Shown in pieces: positions 58,344 to 64,000 of a stretch of DNA of 64,000 bases (position 1 is its first letter; each line of letters opens with the position of its first letter). The notes beneath the pieces are model-generated. The model made no database searches and had not been told where the DNA came from. It was given only the letters and a program-made list of their open reading frames with translations. Location of the stretch: contig JAEUUY010000030.1 in assembly GCA_016787225.1 (NCBI GenBank), positions 62,001 through 126,000 on the forward strand, in the 5' to 3' direction. This DNA comes from Chitinophagales bacterium (GTDB taxonomy: Bacteria > Bacteroidota > Bacteroidia > Chitinophagales > JADJOU01). The position numbers were made by a program, and so were the translations under genes.

Positions 58344-60455
58344 ATGAAAGTTATTTCGACCATCCAAAAGCGTGCTTATATTATTTTTGGAATCATTGCC
58401 TTCTGTATTATTGCGTTTCTATATCAGGATATTAGTCCAGGGGTAAACAGCATAGCAGCAGGGAACAACTATATAGGCAAGGTCAATGGTGAAACCTTGT
58501 CCTATGATGATTACAAAAAAGAATATGACAAAAAAGAGGCAGAATTAAAGCTTCAAAAAAATGGGCAAAGCCTCACAGAAGATGAAGCTACGCAATTGAG
58601 AGATCAAATTTTCTCCAATTTCATTAAAAAGAATACCATTACCGAAATGCTTTCTAAACTTGGTCTCGTTATTTCAGAAAAAGAAATTTTAGAAATTACA
58701 AGAGGTCAGAATATAGACCCAGCTTTTCAGCAAATACCTGCTTTTAAAAATCAAATGGGACAATTCGATCCGATGTTGTTTGAAAATTTCCTCAAAACTA
58801 TTAAGCAAGATGAACCTGGTACACCTGCTGGTACAAGAGAAAAACAATGGAATGCATTCGCTGAAGAGGTAATGGAAAACAGAAAGGTCAATAAGTTTAA
58901 TCAGATTATTCAAAATGCGCTATATGTTCCGAAATGGCAAAGCGATTATGACATTAAACTATTTGGTACAAGCCGAGACATTAAATATGTAGCTGTTCCT
59001 TATACTTCAGTAGATGTAGATAAGATAAAGGTTGAGCATAACGAATTGGAAGATTATTTCGAAAAAAATAAATATAAATTCACTGCATTAACGCCAACCG
59101 TAAAAGTGGCATTAGCCTCATTTGAACTAAAGCCTTCTTCATTTGACTCCACAGAGATTTTCAATAAATTCAATGCCAGAATCGAAGAGATGAGAACAGC
59201 TACAAACGATACTGCATTTTTCAGAGCTTATGGCGATAATGGAGGATATAACCCTATGATGTACACGGCAGAGCAGATCGGCGATCATCCGAAAATTTCA
59301 GAAATGTTTTCCGCAGCTCCTAGATCCATTATCGGACCTTATATAGATAAAAATGATGTGAAGGCATTTCGCATTCTTGCAAAGAAAAATATTGCAGACT
59401 CTGTCTTAGTAAAAGCTATAACGATTTCATTCCAAGACGTTAAAACACAAGAAGCTCAGATGCAACGATACAAACTAATAGATAGCATCTTCAAAATGGT
59501 GGATACTCTCAATATGGATTTTGATCAAGTTGCTGCTAAATATTCAGCAGATAGAGGTCAAGGTGCTCCTATATGGTTAGCAAGAGCTGATAAAAGTATC
59601 ACAGAACCAGAGGTATTCTGGCATGGAGCTACTACTAAGCATTTTAGAATGGCTTTCCAAAGAGAAGGAGCTATCAAAATAGTAAAGGTATTGAATTTTC
59701 CTGCTAAGATTCCAGCAGTGCAGTTAGGGGAAATATCAATGCCATATGTGCCTTCTAATGAGACACAGCAAGCTACGCTAAGCAAAGCTATGCAATTTAT
59801 TCAGAAGTGTAAAAATGCTACACAAATGGAAAAGGCTTCAAAAACTAATCCAGATGTAAAGTTCAAAGCAACGTATGTCAATAAAGAGACAAAATCACTT
59901 GAAGGAATTGAAGGTAATGTAAAAGAAATAGTGCGATGGGCATTTAATGGTGAAAGCGGAGACGTATCTAGTATGATGCAAGTTGGAAACCATTATGTTT
60001 ATTGTGGGCATTTAGGATCTAGATCTAGAGATGATATTCAAATGGAGGATATCATTGAAGATATTACTCCAATAGTAAAAAATGAGAAGGCTTTTAAAAT
60101 GATCGCAGAGAAAATGAATGGAAAGTCTTTAGAGGAAATTGCCGCTAAAAATAAAGTGAAAGTTGATACTTCTATGAATTTCTCCTATGGAAAATCTACT
60201 TTAGGAAATGTACCAGAGCCTTCCGTTGTAACGGTAGCATCTGGACTCAATCTCAATCAAATTTCTAAACCTATCAAAGGTACTGGTGCGGTATATAGAA
60301 TTATGAATACCAAAATCAATCCATCTAATATGGGTCCTGCCGAAGAATTACAAACAAAAACACAATTAGGACAAGGATTTAAAGAGGTGCGTGGATTATT
60401 CGAAGCCATATTAGGAAGATATAAATTAGACGATAATAGAATTAATATATTCTAA
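58344..60455 (+). CDS. ppiD: PpiD/SurA-like periplasmic folding factor
   Basis: A 703-residue protein with one N-terminal membrane anchor (AYIIFGIIAFCIIAFLY), a SurA_N-like helical region (GKVNGETLSYDDYKKEYDKKEAEL, then DEATQLRDQIFSNFIKKNTI) and parvulin-type segments in the periplasmic part. It helps envelope proteins fold as they leave the Sec channel. Bacteroidota PpiD proteins have this length. A strong terminator follows. Confidence 0.9.
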   Translation: MKVISTIQKRAYIIFGIIAFCIIAFLYQDISPGVNSIAAGNNYIGKVNGETLSYDDYKKEYDKKEAELKLQKNGQSLTEDEATQLRDQIFSNFIKKNTITEMLSKLGLVISEKEILEITRGQNIDPAFQQIPAFKNQMGQFDPMLFENFLKTIKQDEPGTPAGTREKQWNAFAEEVMENRKVNKFNQIIQNALYVPKWQSDYDIKLFGTSRDIKYVAVPYTSVDVDKIKVEHNELEDYFEKNKYKFTALTPTVKVALASFELKPSSFDSTEIFNKFNARIEEMRTATNDTAFFRAYGDNGGYNPMMYTAEQIGDHPKISEMFSAAPRSIIGPYIDKNDVKAFRILAKKNIADSVLVKAITISFQDVKTQEAQMQRYKLIDSIFKMVDTLNMDFDQVAAKYSADRGQGAPIWLARADKSITEPEVFWHGATTKHFRMAFQREGAIKIVKVLNFPAKIPAVQLGEISMPYVPSNETQQATLSKAMQFIQKCKNATQMEKASKTNPDVKFKATYVNKETKSLEGIEGNVKEIVRWAFNGESGDVSSMMQVGNHYVYCGHLGSRSRDDIQMEDIIEDITPIVKNEKAFKMIAEKMNGKSLEEIAAKNKVKVDTSMNFSYGKSTLGNVPEPSVVTVASGLNLNQISKPIKGTGAVYRIMNTKINPSNMGPAEELQTKTQLGQGFKEVRGLFEAILGRYKLDDNRINIF

Positions 60456-60483
60456 TAGATATTCTATAATATTTCAAAAAAAA

Positions 60484-60503
60484 GACCACTGTATTCAGTG
60501 GTC
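60484..60503. terminator. Bidirectional terminator after ppiD
   Basis: An 8-bp GC-containing stem (gaccactg/cagtggtc, loop tatt) extended by A/T pairs on both sides (about 8 more), with a T run after it on the plus strand and an A run before it. Confidence 0.92.
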
Positions 60504-60569
60504 TTTTTTTTGAAATATAAGATTGGAAACATATTTGCAATTTTTAAATGAATAATTATTGAGTGTAAC

Positions 60570-60577
60570 TATCTTTG
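60570..60577 (+). promoter_or_regulatory. Putative -7 box of the LPP20-like operon
   Basis: tatctttg matches TAnnTTTG, 16 nt before ATG 60594. Confidence 0.5.
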
Positions 60578-60593
60578 TGCTAAATATTTGCAC

Positions 60594-61655
60594 ATGAAAT
60601 GTTATCTAATTTTACATATTCTACTTCTTCAAATTGCAGTATGTGCTCAATCAAATTCAGAATCGAAAGTCCTTGATAGAATTCCTACATCGACTTCTAA
60701 GACTGAAAACCAAACAGTAATAAAAGATATCAGCACACCCCCTATTGTACCAGCCTCTGTGGAAGGGCCGAAAGACCCTTTGAAACTAGTTACCGAAGTG
60801 ATATCGACACCAGTTAGTATCGAGTCCAGTAGTAATCAAGAGCAAACGATTCAAAAAGAGAAGCCACTTACAGAAGAAATTATAGTAGAAAAACCAAATG
60901 GTAGTATCAACTGGTCTCAACAATACATAGAAGCCAGAGGTCAAACGGCAATCGATTATGAAAAGTTTAAGAATAAGGCACAAGCAAAACTCATGGCAAC
61001 GCGCGGAGCTATGGTTGTGGCTCAAAGAAATCTTCTAGAAATAGTCAAAGGTGTAGAAATAGTAGGTGAAACTAAGGTAGAAGACATGATTACCACTTAT
61101 GATTATATCTACACCAGAGTAGAAGGTAAAATAAAAGGTGCCAAACAAGTAGGAATAGCAATAGAAAAAGATGGTATAATAGAAGTGACCGTAAGAATGC
61201 CTCTCTATAGCAAGAATGGTATAGCCAGTATTTTCGGCGATAAAGAAATAGCACAGGCACAATTAAAAAATGGTTATACAACAAACTTAATGCCTCAAAA
61301 TTCAGGTTCTGACATCTTATTAGACCCTAATAAGCCGTTGGTTTTTAATCTTAATGGCAAAATGATAGATTTATCCTTATTTCCAGTCATTGTAGACGAT
61401 AATGGAAATGTGCAATTTGATTTCTCTAAACTAATCAATACCAAAACGGGGGAATTTCCAAAGTATCTGCAATTGGGTAAAGAAATCATGAAAGATCTGG
61501 GATATGAACAAGGCGTTAATGTCATTGATATTATTCAATCGGGCAAAGGCGAGTTTAAACTACCAAATAAAAAAGTTGGCGGTAAGTTTTGGCAGACTCT
61601 TGGCAATATAGCAAAGACGACAGGCAAAATATTATTTAATTTACCATTTAAATAA
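60594..61655 (+). CDS. LPP20-like envelope protein
   Basis: A 353-residue exported protein (signal peptide ending AVCAQ; TTG 60588 is upstream in frame, ATG 60594 chosen). A Thr/Pro/Glu-rich linker leads to the core YIEARGQTAIDYEKFKNKAQAKLMATRGAMVVAQRNLLEIVKGVEIVGETKVEDM, which matches the LPP20 domain found in proteobacterial envelope and flagellar accessory proteins. Its role here is unknown. It is followed 6 nt later by a second LPP20-like gene. Confidence 0.75.
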   Translation: MKCYLILHILLLQIAVCAQSNSESKVLDRIPTSTSKTENQTVIKDISTPPIVPASVEGPKDPLKLVTEVISTPVSIESSSNQEQTIQKEKPLTEEIIVEKPNGSINWSQQYIEARGQTAIDYEKFKNKAQAKLMATRGAMVVAQRNLLEIVKGVEIVGETKVEDMITTYDYIYTRVEGKIKGAKQVGIAIEKDGIIEVTVRMPLYSKNGIASIFGDKEIAQAQLKNGYTTNLMPQNSGSDILLDPNKPLVFNLNGKMIDLSLFPVIVDDNGNVQFDFSKLINTKTGEFPKYLQLGKEIMKDLGYEQGVNVIDIIQSGKGEFKLPNKKVGGKFWQTLGNIAKTTGKILFNLPFK

Positions 61656-61661
61656 ATCCTT

Positions 61662-62822
61662 GTGCGATATTTTATCATTTTCATTATACTATTTTCTTCT
61701 CCACTACTTTCTCAGTCAATAGAGACAGAGGCAAAAGGAATAGGTCTGACAAAAACAAAAGCTCTTCAAGATGCACTTCGAAATGCAGTATCCCAAGCAG
61801 CTGGAGTAGAAATCTTATCCGAAACAAAGGTTGAAAATTACCTTATTGTATCTGATGCTATCTCCTCTAATACAAAAGGTTATATACAAACTTATGAAAT
61901 TCTCAAGGAGACTCCATTTCCCGATAGATATGAAGTGACTGTAAAAGCTAAGGTAACTACTGAAAGTATAAAGGCCGACTTTCAATTACTAGCTAGACAA
62001 ATAGGCGGTTTGCGGTTTCTAGTATTATCTGACCCGAAAGTATCGAACCCAGCCGATATAGAACTTCTAGAAATAGCCGTTAATAAATTAAATGAGAGAC
62101 TGGCTTCAAAAGGTTGCCGATACATCGAAAGGGATCGATTTAATAGCTTAAAAAAGGAAGCTATTGCACTCATGGAATCTACAAGTTCTGAAAAATTTAA
62201 TTATGCTCAGCAGCTCGGTTTCATGGCGGATGCTCAGTTCATACTAACCATAGGAGATATAAAAAAAAGTAGTCAACCAGGGGCTTTTGATATATCTAAA
62301 GGTGACAAATACTCATTCAATGTTAAAGTAATGGATAATTGTACAGGTGAGGGACTAGGCACGCTCACATTTACAAATCCACTAGCTTCTAAATCTCCTA
62401 GTGACGCTATTGACAAAGCCATTCAAGCTCAATTTGAATCTTTGTTTAGCACAATAACTTCCTATATTGGTAGTTGGTTAAATAATGGAACACCATTTGA
62501 GTTGAGATTTTATCAAACAGGAACATATAGAGATTTTAGAGACTTACGCAATAAACTGAAGGCAGACCCCAGCTTTGGCGGTGAAATGGAAATTACAAGC
62601 GTTTTAAACTATACGAAGTTAAACTGTACTTTCAAAAAAAGAGCAGATGACCTAGCTGATAAGCTATTAGATATAGCAGATGAAATACCTAGCTTCAAAG
62701 AACAGAGACTGGATGTAAAGTATATTTTCGGAAGACAAATATCGCTAGCTCCTCAGAAATATGTTATTCCTTCATTCCCTGCTAAAACTATTGATTCTAC
62801 ACAAAATTCTATTCCTAGATAA
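61662..62822 (+). CDS. LPP20/FlgT-N-like envelope protein
   Basis: A 386-residue exported protein starting at GTG 61662 (signal peptide through SQSIETEAKG). The core EAKGIGLTKTKALQDALRNAVSQAAGVEILSETKVENY resembles the N-terminal domain of LPP20/FlgT proteins, and a TolB-N-like alpha-beta region follows (LRFLVLSDPKV, GCRYIERDRFNSL). Similar to the previous gene in the core, so the two may form a complex. Function unknown. Confidence 0.72.
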   Translation: MRYFIIFIILFSSPLLSQSIETEAKGIGLTKTKALQDALRNAVSQAAGVEILSETKVENYLIVSDAISSNTKGYIQTYEILKETPFPDRYEVTVKAKVTTESIKADFQLLARQIGGLRFLVLSDPKVSNPADIELLEIAVNKLNERLASKGCRYIERDRFNSLKKEAIALMESTSSEKFNYAQQLGFMADAQFILTIGDIKKSSQPGAFDISKGDKYSFNVKVMDNCTGEGLGTLTFTNPLASKSPSDAIDKAIQAQFESLFSTITSYIGSWLNNGTPFELRFYQTGTYRDFRDLRNKLKADPSFGGEMEITSVLNYTKLNCTFKKRADDLADKLLDIADEIPSFKEQRLDVKYIFGRQISLAPQKYVIPSFPAKTIDSTQNSIPR

Positions 62823-62860
62823 TTCTTATATTTTAAAATATTCAATCAAAAACAAATTAT

Positions 62861-63841
62861 ATGAAATTTTTAGTCTCAACCTTATTTTTCTTTGGTACAT
62901 ATTCTGCACTCATAGCTCAAAAAGCTGGCTTAACATTTTTCTCACAAGAAGGAGAATTATTCTATGTCATTCTCGATGGCATTAGACAAAATAATGCAGC
63001 AGCTGCCAATGTGAAAGTAACTGACCTTGATAGACCAAACTATAGAGTCAAAATAGTTTTTGATAACGCTGAGCTTAAGGATATTAATAAGAACTTATTC
63101 GTACAGGATATGGATGGGAAATATTTTCATACCGTATACATGATTTATAAAAATAAAAAAGGAGAAATGGATTTAAAGATGAGTAGTTATAACGAGGCGA
63201 AAGATGTAGCTCCTACAGCCAGAGAAAGTGTGGTAAAATATCACGACAAAGAAATGCCTATAGAAACAAAGACAAATACTGGTACTACCAGCGAAAATGT
63301 CAATTTAAATATGTCTGGCACTAATGTCAATGTGAAGCAATCGGACGAATCTGTTAGTATCAAAATGGACTTAGGAGGATTGAAAGATATGATGAATATG
63401 GAGACTGGTGGGCAAGCCAATACAGAAACGACGACTACGACTGTAACCACTACTACTACAACTAGAAGTACCAATACGAACACCAAACCAAAAATAGACA
63501 ACCCTTATGAACAGCCAGCAACATCAGCTCCTGCACCAAAAGGCTGTATATTGCCTATGAGTTCATCAGATTTTGAAAAAGGTCTAGCCTCTGTAAAAAA
63601 ACAATCATTTGCGGAATCTCAAATGAAAACAGCTAAACAAATGACCAAGGTTAATTGTTTATCCGTAAAACAAATACGTGCTATAATGGACATATTTAGC
63701 TTTGAAGATAACAAACTGGAATATGCGAAATTTGCCTATGAATTTTGCACTGATAAGAAAAACTATTTCCAGCTAACAGAAGCATTTAGCTTTTCGTCTT
63801 CTGCTGATAGCCTCAATGAGTTTCTAGATAGTCAGCATTAG
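62861..63841 (+). CDS. Exported DUF4476 protein
   Basis: A 326-residue protein with a signal peptide (FLVSTLFFFGTYSALIAQ), a beta-rich N-terminal part (FFSQEGELFYVILDGIRQNN), a Thr-rich linker (TTTTTVTTTTTTRSTNTNT) and a C-terminal DUF4476 domain (PMSSSDFEKGLASVKKQSFAESQMKTAKQM, QIRAIMDIFSFEDNKLEYAKFAY). DUF4476 is a helical repeat-like domain common in Bacteroidota; no function is known. The stop is 21 nt from the convergent permease gene. Confidence 0.85.
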   Translation: MKFLVSTLFFFGTYSALIAQKAGLTFFSQEGELFYVILDGIRQNNAAAANVKVTDLDRPNYRVKIVFDNAELKDINKNLFVQDMDGKYFHTVYMIYKNKKGEMDLKMSSYNEAKDVAPTARESVVKYHDKEMPIETKTNTGTTSENVNLNMSGTNVNVKQSDESVSIKMDLGGLKDMMNMETGGQANTETTTTTVTTTTTTRSTNTNTKPKIDNPYEQPATSAPAPKGCILPMSSSDFEKGLASVKKQSFAESQMKTAKQMTKVNCLSVKQIRAIMDIFSFEDNKLEYAKFAYEFCTDKKNYFQLTEAFSFSSSADSLNEFLDSQH

Positions 63842-63862
63842 ATAGATTCTTATACCGCTCAA

Positions 63863-64000
63863 TCAATCATTCTGAACTTCCACTAGTCTTTTCTTTGCTC
63901 TTAATGCAGGGAAAATAGAAGCCGAAGCTGAAACAAGGAATAGTATAATCAAGATAAAAATGACGTCCAACCAATAGATGGTCACTGGATAAGCTTGCAC
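63863..64000 (-). CDS. FtsX/LolE-like ABC permease, C-terminal fragment
   Basis: The minus strand is open from the right edge to a TGA at 63863 and encodes VQAYPVTIYWLDVIFILIIL, FLVSASASIFPALRAKKRLV and EVQND. The YPV...W.D membrane segment and SxxPAxRAxK end are typical of the last helix of FtsX-fold permeases (lipoprotein-releasing LolC/E or MacB types). The rest of the gene lies outside the window. Confidence 0.72.
   Translation of the reverse strand: MQAYPVTIYWLDVIFILIILFLVSASASIFPALRAKKRLVEVQND

Overview
The window comes from the chromosome of a low-GC member of the Bacteroidota. The main evidence is a complete gldK-gldL-gldM-gldN cluster (type IX secretion and gliding motor), Bacteroidota-type promoters with a TAnnTTTG box, a bacterial geranylgeranylglyceryl-phosphate-synthase-like gene, the small ribosomal protein THX, OmpA/TSP3 and DUF4476/DUF4271 proteins, and many overlapping start/stop codons. 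I cannot assign a class or genus from sequence alone. The only RNA gene seen is a tRNA-Gln(UUG); there is no rRNA and no CRISPR array.

Layout: 1-4518 holds an NAD-linked formate dehydrogenase (beta subunit cut by the left edge, alpha subunit complete) with a ParE/RelE-type toxin-antitoxin pair inserted between the two subunit genes. 4519-8463 is accessory. It has an 87% identical repeat pair, a 168-nt nested inverted-repeat element, a 920-residue HEPN-like/STAND-NTPase/TPR protein that looks like a defence or NLR-like gene, and a long hairpin after it that resembles a cassette recombination site. 8464-27715 is mostly housekeeping: LUD protein, lpxH, TlpA-like thioredoxin, THX, HU, phoH, purC, folA, an MFS carrier, an ECF sigma factor with a membrane partner, thiL, an M1 aminopeptidase, a PIN toxin-antitoxin pair and a Sua5/YrdC protein. 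27782-30536 is a second AT-rich accessory stretch with a secreted protein, a decayed duplicate of a methyltransferase 3' end, a small membrane protein and a PD-(D/E)XK-like protein.

30563-36707 (minus strand) is a fatty-acid beta-oxidation set in the Bacillus fadN-fadA-fadE gene order, led by a MarR regulator with a palindromic operator candidate. Next come a serine-type aminotransferase/phosphatase pair, the tRNA and the T9SS cluster. Further on are hemD, a histone-H1-like repeat protein, a DUF4271 membrane protein, an Omp85-like barrel and a VWA membrane protein. 49793-54691 carries a double-barrel OmpA protein, a MazG-like pyrophosphohydrolase, a FemAB/GNAT-like protein, the GGGP synthase and an NlpC/P60 hydrolase. 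54705-63841 (plus strand) has an alkyltransferase-like DNA repair protein, Wzz- and O-antigen-ligase-like genes, a class IV aminotransferase, a PpiD-like chaperone, two LPP20-like envelope proteins and a DUF4476 protein. The right edge cuts a minus-strand FtsX/LolE-type permease.

The strongest leads for something undescribed are the HEPN-STAND gene with its flanking hairpin, the nested inverted-repeat element upstream of it, and the small membrane protein plus PD-(D/E)XK-like pair at 28860-30536.
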